A stretch of DNA of 64,000 nucleotides from Erwinia sp. HDF1-3R (GCF_039621855.1 NZ_CP155071.1:1116001-1180000), one strand, 5' to 3'; counted from the stretch's first letter, positions 28,441 to 37,712 are shown. Notes: generated by a model from the letters alone, not told the origin. Numbers and translations are program-made.

Positions 28441-29655
28441 ATGCTGTCGACGCTGATCTACCGAAGCCGCCTGAGTCCAGGCGTTACGCTGCCACGACTT
28501 TATCAGCTTGCTGATAAGGCGCGAGTCAACAACGCCTCTCTGGAGGTAACGGGCATTCTTTTGTTTGACGGTGATTATTTCCTCCAGGTCCTCGAAGGTC
28601 CGCTCAGCGCCGTAAATACCCTTTATGAACATATTTGCGAGGATCCCCGGCATTATCATATCGTCCAGCTGATGCGTGATTATGCCTCTGCACGTCGCTT
28701 CGGTAACCTGGGAATGGAGCTCATGGATCTGCGCGACCATGCGCAGGAAACGGTGATGCAAACGGTTTTACAGCACGGAACCTCGAAATATCAGCTCAGT
28801 TACGACGATCGGGTTTTAAAGTTTATTGAAACCTTTGTCACCGGCGGCGGCAGAGATAACCGTCCGGAGAGCGACGACGCGCGTCACTGGCATCTGGTAT
28901 CAGAGGCGTGTTATCAAACCCAGGATGACACCCCTTCAGAAGCCGCACCCTGCCAGTTTGCCTTTCAGCCCATCGTGGAGCCGTTGAAGCGTACGATAAG
29001 CTCGCTGGAGGCGCTCATTCGCAGCCCCTCAGGTGGCCCGGCACAGGACTATTTTGCTTCGCTTCCTCCCGAAAAGCTGTATGAAGCGGATCTCCAGTCG
29101 AAGTACTGGGCGCTGAAGCAGGCCAAAAAAATGGGTATTGGGCGTAATAAAATTTCGCTTAACCTGCTGCCTATGTCGCTGGTGGTGGTGCCGGATGCGG
29201 TTGATATCCTTCTCGATCAGATTGCCCGCAACGGGCTGATCCCGGATCAGGTTATCGTGGAAGTGACCGAGGATGAGGTGATATCCCGGTTCGACGAGTT
29301 TGAGCGGGCGATGCGTCAGCTGCGCTGCTCGGGGATTAGCCTGGCCATTGATGACTTTGGTGCAGGGTTTGCGGGATTGTCACTGCTGTCCCGTTTTCAG
29401 CCCGACAAGCTAAAAATCGACCGCAGCCTGATTACCGATATTCATCATGACGGACCGAAACAGGCAATCGTTCAGGCGATTATCACCTGCTGTTCGGCGA
29501 TGGAAATTGCCATAGTGGCCGAAGGGGTAGAGAAGATTGAAGAGTGGCGCTGGCTGGAAGCGGCAGGCATTCAGCGCTTTCAGGGGTACCTGTTTGCCCG
29601 GCCTCAGCTTGGCGGTATCGCACCTGTTACCTGGCCTTACCGACGAGAGCCTTAA
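28441..29655 (+). CDS. bluF: BLUF-EAL blue-light and temperature-responsive antirepressor BluF
   Basis: A 404-residue protein, nearly the same length as E. coli BluF. The N-terminal BLUF domain (1-95) has the flavin-switch residues Tyr7 (LIYRSR), Asn30/31 and Gln49 (DGDYFLQVLEG). The C-terminal EAL domain (about 160-400) shows SLEALIRS, VEVTEDE, DDFGAGFAGLSLL, KLKID and AEGVE. The E. coli EAL domain is regarded as inactive and instead binds the repressor BluR; this copy retains several catalytic-motif residues, so activity is open. Its expected targets, ycgZ and a ymgA-like gene, lie about 14 kb upstream; no bluR is in the window. Confidence 0.88.
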   Translation: MLSTLIYRSRLSPGVTLPRLYQLADKARVNNASLEVTGILLFDGDYFLQVLEGPLSAVNTLYEHICEDPRHYHIVQLMRDYASARRFGNLGMELMDLRDHAQETVMQTVLQHGTSKYQLSYDDRVLKFIETFVTGGGRDNRPESDDARHWHLVSEACYQTQDDTPSEAAPCQFAFQPIVEPLKRTISSLEALIRSPSGGPAQDYFASLPPEKLYEADLQSKYWALKQAKKMGIGRNKISLNLLPMSLVVVPDAVDILLDQIARNGLIPDQVIVEVTEDEVISRFDEFERAMRQLRCSGISLAIDDFGAGFAGLSLLSRFQPDKLKIDRSLITDIHHDGPKQAIVQAIITCCSAMEIAIVAEGVEKIEEWRWLEAAGIQRFQGYLFARPQLGGIAPVTWPYRREP

Positions 29656-29700
29656 GCCTTTACGGCCGTGCAATCATTGTCAGCGGGCGACATGACAAAT

Positions 29701-29728
29701 AAAAAGAGCCTCCGAAGAGGCTCTTTTT
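29701..29728. terminator. Bidirectional intrinsic terminator
   Basis: A perfect 12-bp stem AAAAAGAGCCTC/GAGGCTCTTTTT with loop CGAA lies between the convergent bluF and ygdI-like genes. A and T runs on both sides allow it to stop either transcript. Confidence 0.9.
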
Positions 29729-29740
29729 ACGGGCGGAAGC

Positions 29741-29971
29741 TTACTTAGGAAATTCGCTCATTTCCTTCACTTCGCTTTTATTGATCTGCTGGTGCTTACC
29801 GTTAGCATCGGTATATTGGATCAGGCCCGTTTTGCTATCTTCCGCAGGCTTGCCATCGCTGACTAAAGTGCGCCCGTCATTGGTGTGAATAGCATAACTG
29901 CTACGCGTACAACCGGAGAGCGCGGCAATACAAACCAGCGCGGCAACAGGCAAATAGATCATTTTTTTCAT
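29741..29971 (-). CDS. YgdI/YgdR family lipoprotein
   Basis: A 76-residue lipoprotein: signal MKKMIYLPVAALVCIAALSGC with lipobox LSGC and Cys21, then the YgdI/YgdR SH3-like domain (YAIHTNDGRTLVSDGKP, QYTDANGKHQQINKSEVKEMSE). Its neighbour at 29988 is a paralogue with the same layout, 16 bp upstream, so this is a tandem duplicate pair. The cellular role of the family is unknown. Confidence 0.88.
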   Translation of the reverse strand: MKKMIYLPVAALVCIAALSGCTRSSYAIHTNDGRTLVSDGKPAEDSKTGLIQYTDANGKHQQINKSEVKEMSEFPK

Positions 29972-29987
29972 GTGTTGCTCCTGCTTA

Positions 29988-30221
29988 TTAGTTATTTAAT
30001 TCACTCATGTTTTTAACCTGATTACGGTTAATCTGCTCGGTCTTACCCGTCTGGGCATCCTTATAGGAAACCAGTCCGGTATCGCTATCCACCTGCGGCT
30101 TACCATCGGTCACGATAGTTCTGCCATCGGTGGTCTTAATTGCCTGGTTTGAAGAACACCCGGCAACAAAAAGCAGTGATAACGCAGTCAGCGTTGCTAC
30201 AGAGAGTAATTTTACGTTCAT
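29988..30221 (-). CDS. YgdI/YgdR family lipoprotein (paralogue)
   Basis: A 77-residue lipoprotein: signal MNVKLLSVATLTALSLLFVAGC, lipobox VAGC, then AIKTTDGRTIVTDGKPQVD and VSYKDAQTGKTEQINRNQVKNMSE. It parallels the protein at 29741 residue by residue in its core. Probably the first gene of a two-gene transcript ending at the 29701 terminator. Confidence 0.88.
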   Translation of the reverse strand: MNVKLLSVATLTALSLLFVAGCSSNQAIKTTDGRTIVTDGKPQVDSDTGLVSYKDAQTGKTEQINRNQVKNMSELNN

Positions 30222-30429
30222 ATGTTCATCCCAACATTAAGCACAGTGAAAAAGATAACTGTAAGGTATTAAGCGTAGACGATATTTTAATTTTGTCCTC
30301 CCCATCACCATGCCATCCCGCAGATTTAGCACCCAATGCAAAACGGGCATAACGGACAGATCCTTCTTCCGCTGGCGGATCCCGACCGGTCAGTACCAGC
30401 AATTACGCGCACTCATCGCAGTCCGGACT

Positions 30430-30936
30430 TTATTCGCTATCGGTCTGCGGCGTCTCAACCGCACCGGCTGGCGGCACCCGCTTCGGGACGGCTTTTGCTT
30501 TTTGTTCCGCCTTAAGGAAGCCGACAATGTTGGCGTCCATCTTCTCCAGAATGTCGGATACCTGCGCAATCTCCTGGGATGAAATGCCCCGACAGGTGAC
30601 CTCAAGCAGCCCTCGCATATCCGCGTCGAACTTTTCCAACTCCTGACGTGAGGTCGGAGTGAGGAAGAGATTCAAAATACGGCGATCCAGGCTGCTTTTA
30701 CGCCGCTCAATCAGCGCCTGCGCTTCCAGATCGTTCAGCACGCGTGCCAGCGTGATGGGTGCAACATCCAGGATTTCAGCCAGCTCGGCCTGTTTGATAC
30801 CCTCATTTCTCTCCAGATGAAAGAGTACGCGCGCCTGGGCAATGGTCAGATGCTCGTGATGAAAGAGCGTTTCACCCAGCTTAAGCAGGTTGCGGCGGAT
30901 ATCACCCAGTAAAAACATAAAATTCTGGGAGTTCAA
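30430..30936 (-). CDS. MarR family transcriptional regulator
   Basis: A 168-residue MarR protein. The winged helix covers about residues 30-105 (LTIAQARVLFHLERNEGIKQ, ELAEILDVAPITLARVLNDLE, wing SSLDRRI). The C-terminal tail (KAVPKRVPPAGAVETPQTDSE) is longer than usual and disordered. It is divergent from the emrB-like pump operon with 133 bp between starts and is the likely local repressor, with a toxic compound as inducer. Confidence 0.87.
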   Translation of the reverse strand: MNSQNFMFLLGDIRRNLLKLGETLFHHEHLTIAQARVLFHLERNEGIKQAELAEILDVAPITLARVLNDLEAQALIERRKSSLDRRILNLFLTPTSRQELEKFDADMRGLLEVTCRGISSQEIAQVSDILEKMDANIVGFLKAEQKAKAVPKRVPPAGAVETPQTDSE

Positions 30937-30966
30937 AATAGTTCCTATAGTTTTTGATAATGATTA

Positions 30967-30979
30967 TAAGCTATGCTTA
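30967..30979. promoter_or_regulatory. Candidate MarR operator
   Basis: TAAGC-TAT-GCTTA, a 13-bp palindrome in the marR-pump divergent region, 30 bp before the marR start. Its position fits repression of both directions. Confidence 0.4.
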
Positions 30980-31069
30980 CAATCTTAACGTGAGAGGGCG
31001 TTCCACATGGTGGTGTACCCCGGCTTATTAATCCCACTATTGGCTCATTTTAGGATGCAGTAAATCACC

Positions 31070-32737
31070 ATGTCAGAACCTCAGCTGTTAAAACCGTTAC
31101 CCGACTGGACGGATGATGAAAAACCGTCGATGCCAGGATCGCCTTCAACGCCCTCTCACTCGTTTCCCATCCGCATCGCGTACGGACTGGTGGCCTTACT
31201 GATTGGGTTAACCGGTGGGCTGGGAACGGCCCTCGTCAGTGCCAATCTGCCTGCCATACAGGGTTCTCTGGGGCTGACTCCCGTTGAAGGAAGCTGGCTG
31301 ACCGCCGCCTATCTGATGGTCAACGTCTCGGCAAACCTGCTGGTGTTTAAGTTCCGTCAGCAGTATGGCATGCGCCTGTTTGCCGAGATCGGTCTGACCC
31401 TCTATGCCGTATTTACCTTACTGCACCTGTTTGTGGACAGCTTTGCCATGGGAGTGATGGTGCGTGCCGCCAGCGGTTTTGCTGGCGCATCGGTCAGTTC
31501 TCTCGCCATTTTCTATATGTTACAGGCCGTTGGCAAGGCGCGTATGGTCAATGGCCTTATTCTTGGGCTGGGTATCTCCCAGCTGGCTACGCCGCTGGCG
31601 TGGATCCTGTCACCCGCGCTGAGCGATGTCGGGCAGTGGCATGTGCTCTACCAGTTTGAAGCCGGCCTGGCAGTCTGTTCGCTGGCCGCCGTCGTTTCAC
31701 TCAAATTGCCGCCGGGCATTCTGATCAAAACCTTTGAAAAAACCGACTTTATCACCTTCCTGTTGATTGGATCAGGGCTGGCCCTGTTCTGCGCCGTGCT
31801 GATACAGGGCGTCAATCAGTGGTGGTTCAATGCCCGCTGGATAGGTCTCGCGCTGGCGGCAGGCTGGGTGCTTATTCTCGGCGGTGGTGTGATTGAACAC
31901 TATCGCCGGGCGCCGCTTATCCAGACGCGCTGGCTGCTTTCCGTCTCCACGCTGCGCTTTGCCTTTGGCGCATTTACCATGCGTTTCCTGCTGTCAGAGC
32001 AGACTTACGGTGCGGTCGGGATGCTGCGCAGCTTTGGCATGGTTCAGGACCAGCTACAGATCCTCTATGCCGCCATTCTGGCCGGACTGCTGGTCGGCAT
32101 TATCGGCAGCGCCGTACTGTTTAACCCTAAGACCATGGTGCTGCAAATTTTGCTGGCCGTGGTGCTGATTATCATCGGCAGTTCGCTCGACCATCTCTCC
32201 ACCAATTTGACGCGTCCGGTCAATATGCTGTTCAGCCAGTTCCTGATCGCCATGGCATCCGGGATTTTCCTGGGGCCGATGATGCTGATGGGGGTAATGA
32301 GCGCACTGAAAAATGGCCCCGCCTGGATCGTCTCTTTTGCCGTACTGTTTTCGGTTTCGCAGAACTTCGGCGGCCTGGCCGGCCCCGCGCTGCTGGGAAC
32401 GATGAAGGTGTATCGTCAGCAGGCTTACACCACCCAGCTGAATGAGGATCTACAGTCGACGCGGCCACAGGTGACCGAGCGCACCACCCTTTACAGTAAC
32501 AGCTACGCGGGCACCCTGACCGATCCGCAGTTGCGAAATGCCCAGGGCGGCGCGCAGCTTTCACAGGTGGTGAGTCAGGAAGCCAGCATCCGGGCGTTTA
32601 ACGATATTTTTGTCCTGACCGGCACGATGGCAATGGGCTTCCTCGGCTGGTCCCTTTTTCACGTGCTGCGGCTTGCCCGGCAGAAAAAAAACGCCTCCAC
32701 CCCCTCTCGTCATGAACCCGATAAGGAAAAAAACTGA
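31070..32737 (+). CDS. DHA2-type MFS multidrug efflux transporter (EmrB-like)
   Basis: A 555-residue inner-membrane protein with about 14 helices, preceded by a 40-residue Pro/Ser-rich cytoplasmic tail. Family landmarks are LPAIQGSLGLTPVEGSWLTAAYLM in the first helices and the extended C-terminal segment AYTTQLNEDLQ...LTDPQLRNAQGGAQL. With the adaptor (33 bp of shared context, one-base overlap) and the outer-membrane factor it forms a tripartite proton-driven pump. Substrates are unknown; EmrB-type pumps export uncouplers, phenolics and fatty acids. Confidence 0.88.
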   Translation: MSEPQLLKPLPDWTDDEKPSMPGSPSTPSHSFPIRIAYGLVALLIGLTGGLGTALVSANLPAIQGSLGLTPVEGSWLTAAYLMVNVSANLLVFKFRQQYGMRLFAEIGLTLYAVFTLLHLFVDSFAMGVMVRAASGFAGASVSSLAIFYMLQAVGKARMVNGLILGLGISQLATPLAWILSPALSDVGQWHVLYQFEAGLAVCSLAAVVSLKLPPGILIKTFEKTDFITFLLIGSGLALFCAVLIQGVNQWWFNARWIGLALAAGWVLILGGGVIEHYRRAPLIQTRWLLSVSTLRFAFGAFTMRFLLSEQTYGAVGMLRSFGMVQDQLQILYAAILAGLLVGIIGSAVLFNPKTMVLQILLAVVLIIIGSSLDHLSTNLTRPVNMLFSQFLIAMASGIFLGPMMLMGVMSALKNGPAWIVSFAVLFSVSQNFGGLAGPALLGTMKVYRQQAYTTQLNEDLQSTRPQVTERTTLYSNSYAGTLTDPQLRNAQGGAQLSQVVSQEASIRAFNDIFVLTGTMAMGFLGWSLFHVLRLARQKKNASTPSRHEPDKEKN

Positions 32738-33876
32738 TGCCTGATAGCCATCCTGAAGCGCCGCGCAAAGCATCGCCAGCGCACGAAGACGTCAGCGCTG
32801 AACCCACCGCTCCGCCTAAAATCATTAAGCCGCAGCGGCGCACGCTGATTATTATGGCGTTTGTGGCGCTGGCCGGCGTGCTGCTTATCCTCTCTGCCTG
32901 GCGTATCTGGCCTTTTAATAATGGCCTGATGCGCACCGATAACAGCTACGTGCGCGGCAAAATGACCGTACTGGCACCCCAGGTCAGTGGTTATGTGACC
33001 GGGGTGCTGGTCAGGGATTATGAAACGGTCAAGGCGGGACAGCCGCTGGTACGCATCGACCCGCGAAACTACCTGACGAAACGCGATGAAGCGGCAGGGC
33101 AGCTAAAGAACGCGCAGGCAGAGCTGGCAAAATCCCATCAGACCCTGGCGCAAAACAGGGCGACGATTGGGGCACGGACGGCGGATTTAGAAGCGGTGAA
33201 AGCCGAAAACCAGCGTTCGCTGCTGGATGAAAAGCGCGTTCGTCGCCTGGCCGAAAATGGCTCGGTGTCCACGCGTGAACGGGACCAGGCCGTGGCACAG
33301 GCGCGGCTTGCCCGGGCTAATGTCGCCAAGGCCGAGGCCGATCTCAGTATTGCGGTAGAGACTGAGAAGTCGACCCAGGTCGCGCAGGAAGGGCTGGCTG
33401 CGCAGGTTGAAATTGCCCAGGCGCGGCTGCGCCAGGCAGAAATCGATCTCTCCAATACCGTTATAGTCGCACCGCGTAACGGCACGCTGGGCGAGGCGAG
33501 CGTGCGTCAGGGACAATACGTTACCGCCGGTTCACAGCTGATGTATCTGGTGCCCGATGATATCTGGGTGGTGGCGAACTTCAAGGAGACGCAGATCCAT
33601 AATATGCAGAAGGGAATGCGGGTGACCTTTAGCGTTGACGCACTGGGCGGCGCGACGCTGTCGGGTCATATTAGCGACTTCTCACCGGCAACCGGCTCTG
33701 AGTTCAGCCTGCTGCGCGCGGATAATGCGAGCGGTAACTTTACTAAAGTGGTACAGCGGCTACCGGTTAAGATTATGGTTGATAAGGGACAGCCTCTCTT
33801 TGGCCATCTGCGTCCGGGAATGTCAGTCGAAACCAGCGTGGATACCCAGCAGCAGCCAGGAGAGAGTGAGAAATGA
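32737..33876 (+). CDS. HlyD-family periplasmic adaptor (EmrA-like)
   Basis: A 379-residue membrane-fusion protein. A cytoplasmic N-terminus of about 30 residues precedes a single TM (about 33-50, LIIMAFVALAGVLLILSAW). Next come the barrel-sandwich half (VRGKMTVLAPQVSGYV), a long coiled-coil hairpin (about 110-230) and the second half with APRNGTLGEASVRQGQYV. It starts one base inside the transporter stop (TGATG), with AAGGA upstream. Links the DHA2 pump to the outer-membrane factor. Confidence 0.9.
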   Translation: MPDSHPEAPRKASPAHEDVSAEPTAPPKIIKPQRRTLIIMAFVALAGVLLILSAWRIWPFNNGLMRTDNSYVRGKMTVLAPQVSGYVTGVLVRDYETVKAGQPLVRIDPRNYLTKRDEAAGQLKNAQAELAKSHQTLAQNRATIGARTADLEAVKAENQRSLLDEKRVRRLAENGSVSTRERDQAVAQARLARANVAKAEADLSIAVETEKSTQVAQEGLAAQVEIAQARLRQAEIDLSNTVIVAPRNGTLGEASVRQGQYVTAGSQLMYLVPDDIWVVANFKETQIHNMQKGMRVTFSVDALGGATLSGHISDFSPATGSEFSLLRADNASGNFTKVVQRLPVKIMVDKGQPLFGHLRPGMSVETSVDTQQQPGESEK

Positions 33877-35276
33877 GTCAGCCTGCCCACCTTTTTCGTA
33901 CCCTGCTGCTGGCTACTGCAACGCTGTTAAGCGGGTGCATTCCCGCTTATCAGGCGCCGCCCTCTGACGCAAAGGTCAATTTGCCCGCCGCCTGGCGCGA
34001 TAATCCGGCGTTTTATATGACGGCACCGGGATCGCCCGCCTGGTGGACCGCCTTTAACGATCCCCAGCTTACGGCGCTGGTGACGGAGGCGCTGCAAAAT
34101 AATGCCGATCTTGCGGTGGCTGCAACCCGGGTAAGAGAGGCACGAGCCTCCCTGAGCCAGGCGCGTTCAGGCTTTTTCCCCTCGGTTGATCTTGCCGCCA
34201 GCGGTCAGTCGGCCCGCAGCCTGACGGTGCTCGGCCCGGGTGAAAGTCGCTCGTGGCAGCCCCAGGCCGAACTGTCGTGGGAGGTTGATTTATGGGGCAA
34301 AACGCGCGCGGAAAATCGTGCCGCCCAGGCACAGCTGGAAGCGAGTGAAGCGGCGCAGAAGGGGGCGATGCTCTCCGTCGCGTCGGCGACGGCGGAGTCC
34401 TATATTGGTCTGCTCGGCATGGATCAGCAGCTAAAACTAACCGAGGACACGGTGGTATCCCGCCGTAAGGCGCTGGATCTCATTCGTTCTCAGGTCGATG
34501 GAGGCTACGCTTCTGCGCTGGAGCTGACGCAGGCGGAGTCCGAGTATCAGTCCGTGTTACAGTCTGTACCCCGTCTCCAGCAGGCTCTTCGCCAGCAGGA
34601 GAATGCGCTGAGCGTGTTAACGGGGCGAGTGCCTGGCAGCATCCGCAAGGGGAGTTTGCAGCATCTTGCCGTTCCAGCGCTGCCGGGGATTGTGCCGTCG
34701 GAGCTGCTTCGTCGGCGTCCGGATATTGTGGAAGCCGAAAAAAACCTGATGGCCTCTGATGAGACGCTTCGCGCGCGGCGGGCAGATTTCCTGCCACAGC
34801 TTAATCTGAGTGCTTCCATCGGGGAGGTGTATACCAGCGGACTGAATTACGATCCGGTGCGCATCTGGAGCTACGGCGGCAGCGTGCTGGCCCCGCTGTT
34901 TACCGCCGGACGTTTGCAGGCCCGCTATGATGTGGCGATGGCCCAGCGCGATCGCGCAGCCTGGAGCTACCGCGCCACGCTGTTGCAGGCGCTGGATGAG
35001 GTCGAGGATGGCTATGCCGCCCAACATTTCTTACAGGCACAGCGGGCGCACAGCGACATGCGGGTTGCCACGTTAACCCGCTCGCTCAGCGTGGCACAGG
35101 ACCGTTATCAAAATGGCTATGCATCCTATCTGACGGTGCTGGATGCCCAGCGGAGTTTGTATAGCAGCCAGCTGGATAATATTTCTCTGCTACAGGATTA
35201 TCTGGTGAGCTATGTGACGCTTTATCGCGCGCTGGGCGGGAACATAAGCCAGGCGAAGGGTAACAGCCAGCAATAG
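33873..35276 (+). CDS. Outer-membrane efflux lipoprotein (OprM/NodT family)
   Basis: A 467-residue outer-membrane factor with lipobox LLSGC (Cys21) after a short signal. It shows the family repeats PAWWTAFNDPQLTALVTEAL, NADLAVAATRVREARA and SGFFPSVDLAAS, and later RRPDIVEAEKNL, each leading a helical hairpin. Overlap with the adaptor is ATGA. It completes the tripartite pump controlled by the divergent MarR protein. Confidence 0.9.
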   Translation: MSQPAHLFRTLLLATATLLSGCIPAYQAPPSDAKVNLPAAWRDNPAFYMTAPGSPAWWTAFNDPQLTALVTEALQNNADLAVAATRVREARASLSQARSGFFPSVDLAASGQSARSLTVLGPGESRSWQPQAELSWEVDLWGKTRAENRAAQAQLEASEAAQKGAMLSVASATAESYIGLLGMDQQLKLTEDTVVSRRKALDLIRSQVDGGYASALELTQAESEYQSVLQSVPRLQQALRQQENALSVLTGRVPGSIRKGSLQHLAVPALPGIVPSELLRRRPDIVEAEKNLMASDETLRARRADFLPQLNLSASIGEVYTSGLNYDPVRIWSYGGSVLAPLFTAGRLQARYDVAMAQRDRAAWSYRATLLQALDEVEDGYAAQHFLQAQRAHSDMRVATLTRSLSVAQDRYQNGYASYLTVLDAQRSLYSSQLDNISLLQDYLVSYVTLYRALGGNISQAKGNSQQ

Positions 35277-35381
35277 ACGCGTACGGAGCAGACCCGGACG
35301 GTTTTGCGGCTGGGGAGGTCACAAGCGGTAAGCCTGCCAGGGCTCACCGCTCTTTGTCTGGCCTGGGCCCAACGGCTGAAG

Positions 35382-35549
35382 CCTCTCCTGGGGATATCCC
35401 CTATGCCTCTCCGGTGTCCATCCCTTGCGCCTCTCCTGGAGGCTTCCCCTATGCCTCTCCGGTGCCCATCCCTTACGCCTCTCCTGTGCCCATCCCTTGC
35501 GCCATTCCGGTGTCCACCCCTTGCGCCCCCAGAATCTCCTTCCCTTGTG
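35382..35549. repeat. Seven tandem 24-bp repeats
   Basis: Units start at 35382, 35406, 35430, 35454, 35478, 35502 and 35526. The consensus is close to CCTCTCCGGTGCCCATCCCT plus TGCG. Because 24 is a multiple of three, open frames arise on both strands (Pro/Ala/Ser-rich forward, Arg/Gly-rich reverse). I see no ribosome site. A GCGCA-TCCA-TGCGC hairpin follows at about 35560. Confidence 0.85.
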
Positions 35550-35599
35550 CTCCGACTCGCGCATCCATGCGCCCAACGGTCTGCCCGGCGACGTGGCGC

Positions 35600-36018
35600 C
35601 ACCCGTTGCACTCCTGGGTACACCTCTTTTCCCACCCGATAAATTATTCCAGAACGGCTTGTTGCATAAAAATGCTAATTTAAATTACTGAGCGTAAATT
35701 AATCTTTAGTAAAGCTGGCAATGTTTCAATATTGAACAGGCAGACTTAAAATATACAGCTAACACAGCCTTATACGGTTTATTAACCAGTCTTGTCGAAT
35801 TTAACTAAAAATAATAACGTTATATTTACGCTGCATTGCAAAATGTAAATATGAGACGGTGGAAAGAGCGGCTTTTTAAATCGTCTCATTTATTTATCCC
35901 GAATTTAATCATCAATAAAAACCGCCTGCTGCCGATAAACAGGCGGACGGATGTGCCGCATCTTAAAAAAGTCATCAGTTAATTAACCAGATAATATATA
36001 GGGTATTTAAATATCCTT
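35600..36018. other. AT-rich intergenic region upstream of the fifth chemoreceptor
   Basis: There is no gene. It contains the sigma-28 -10 element at 35931 inside a GC-rich palindrome (35922-35946) and otherwise AT-rich sequence. Confidence 0.5.
35931..35938 (+). promoter_or_regulatory. Sigma-28 -10 element within a palindrome
   Basis: GCCGATAA is a perfect FliA -10. The -35 position 15 bp upstream is TCAA, a weak match. CCGCCTG (35922) and CAGGCGG (ending 35946) form an inverted repeat around the -10, so the element sits in a potential stem-loop or operator. Confidence 0.5.
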
Positions 36019-36063
36019 TTGATATTCATCATGATTAAACAGAATTCACTTTTATGGGGTTAC

Positions 36064-37662
36064 ATGAAATATTTACGCAACATTAAAGTTAAAGTGATGA
36101 TGCTCGCGGTGTTGATCGTTTTTACTGCGCTTTGGGGAGGCGTGTCATTCTTCTCCCTGCATGCTTTAAACGCACTCAGAGAAGAAGTGGACCTGACCAA
36201 TGTTCAGCAGATGAACAGCGACATTATCAATGGCGCCAGCGACACCTATTACCAAATTAAGCTGGCGATGGATCGGGCCATGGTCGACCAGGCGGCTGGT
36301 AATACGCAGCATTATCAAAAGATGCTGGGCCAGATCAACGCGCATATCACTTTTCTGCAGGGCGGGCTGGATAAATTTAAGGTAACGAATCATGCCAATA
36401 TCAGCAGTGGCTCGATTGACAAGATTTACACCAGTTCGCTGACCCTGTTTACCCAGGCGATTGTGCCGATGTTTGAGGCGGTCAAAGCCAATAATAAGCA
36501 GGCTTACACCGATCGGGTTGAGCAGCACTATTTTCCACAGCGTATTGATTTCACTCGATCAATCACCGCCTACAATGAGGAAATTAACGATCTTAAAGCG
36601 ACCGCCAACGATCGTATCAGCCACTGGGTTTCTCTGGCGAAGCTGATCATTATCATGGCGATGGTCGGTGGTGTGCTGATCCTGCTGCTGACGGAGCGCT
36701 ATCTGACGCTGTTTATGGCACGTCCTCTCAACTGGGTGAAGCAGCATCTTCAGGTGCTTTCCGAAGGGCATCTGGATAAGGATACCATTGCTCTGGGAAA
36801 TAATGAGGTGGGGCAGCTGCTTCCGCTGCTGGATATCATGCAGGCAAACTGGGTGAAGACGGTGTCACAGATCCGCCGTAGCGCTGAGGAGATCCATCAG
36901 GGCAGCAGTGAAATTGCCGCCGGAAATATCGATCTCTCCTCACGAACCGAGGAGCAGGCCGCCGCACTGACGCAAACGGCGGCGAGTATGGAAGAGCTGA
37001 GCGCCGCCGTTCGTCAAAATGCCGATAACGCAGCAAAAGCCAGCGTGCTGGCGCAGACGACCTCCTCGGCCGCTAATGACGGAAGCGAAGTGGTGCAGAC
37101 GGTGATCGGCAGTATGCAGAGCATTACCGGCAGTTCGCGTAAGATTTCGGACATTATTAGCGTAATTGACAGCATCGCTTTTCAGACCAATATTCTGGCG
37201 CTCAATGCGGCGGTAGAGGCCGCGAGGGCAGGTGAGCAGGGGCGTGGTTTTGCGGTGGTTGCAAGCGAAGTGCGCAATCTTGCCCAGCGCAGCGCCGCCT
37301 CGGCCAGGGAGATTAAGGCCCTGATCGATGAGTCTGTTGCTAACGTCGATAATGGCTATCGGCAGGTTTCGCTGACCAGTGATTCAATGGACAATATCCT
37401 TAAGTCCGTGACCAGCGTAACCGCGATTATGGGTGAGATTGCTCTGGCATCCAGCGAGCAGAGTAAGGGTATTGCCCAGGTGGGCACGGCGATTTCGCAG
37501 ATGGATGTGGTGACCCAGCAGAATGCCGCACTGGTCGAGGAGTCATCGGCAACCTCAACGCTGCTGGAGGAGCAGGCCCGACATTTGACCGGTATTGTGT
37601 CTATTTTCAAACTTCCGGCTGATGCTTTTGCCGCGCGGGCGAACGGCAGGGCGTCTCTGTAG
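36064..37662 (+). CDS. Methyl-accepting chemotaxis protein (Tar/Tsr-type)
   Basis: A 532-residue receptor. I start at ATG 36064 (MKYLRNIKVKVMML), preceded by GGGG; upstream ATGs at 36019 and 36031 lack an SD. TM1 is at about 10-30 (VMMLAVLIVFTALWGGVSFF) and the periplasmic domain of about 155 residues is Tar/Tsr-like (four-helix bundle). TM2 is near 190-210, then HAMP (RPLNWVKQHL) and the full signalling tip ([20 protein letters not shown]). No CheR pentapeptide at the C-terminus. Ligand unknown. Confidence 0.9.
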   Translation: MKYLRNIKVKVMMLAVLIVFTALWGGVSFFSLHALNALREEVDLTNVQQMNSDIINGASDTYYQIKLAMDRAMVDQAAGNTQHYQKMLGQINAHITFLQGGLDKFKVTNHANISSGSIDKIYTSSLTLFTQAIVPMFEAVKANNKQAYTDRVEQHYFPQRIDFTRSITAYNEEINDLKATANDRISHWVSLAKLIIIMAMVGGVLILLLTERYLTLFMARPLNWVKQHLQVLSEGHLDKDTIALGNNEVGQLLPLLDIMQANWVKTVSQIRRSAEEIHQGSSEIAAGNIDLSSRTEEQAAALTQTAASMEELSAAVRQNADNAAKASVLAQTTSSAANDGSEVVQTVIGSMQSITGSSRKISDIISVIDSIAFQTNILALNAAVEAARAGEQGRGFAVVASEVRNLAQRSAASAREIKALIDESVANVDNGYRQVSLTSDSMDNILKSVTSVTAIMGEIALASSEQSKGIAQVGTAISQMDVVTQQNAALVEESSATSTLLEEQARHLTGIVSIFKLPADAFAARANGRASL

Positions 37663-37712
37663 TTTCAGGCCGTTGATTCTGCTGCCGTATCTGCGGTGGC
37701 GGTGCTGGTGGC

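Noticed and set aside
35304..35691. Pro/Ala- or Arg/Gly-rich repeat proteins over the 24-bp repeats
   Set aside because: Frames on both strands are a consequence of a repeat length divisible by three; no SD, signal or family is visible.
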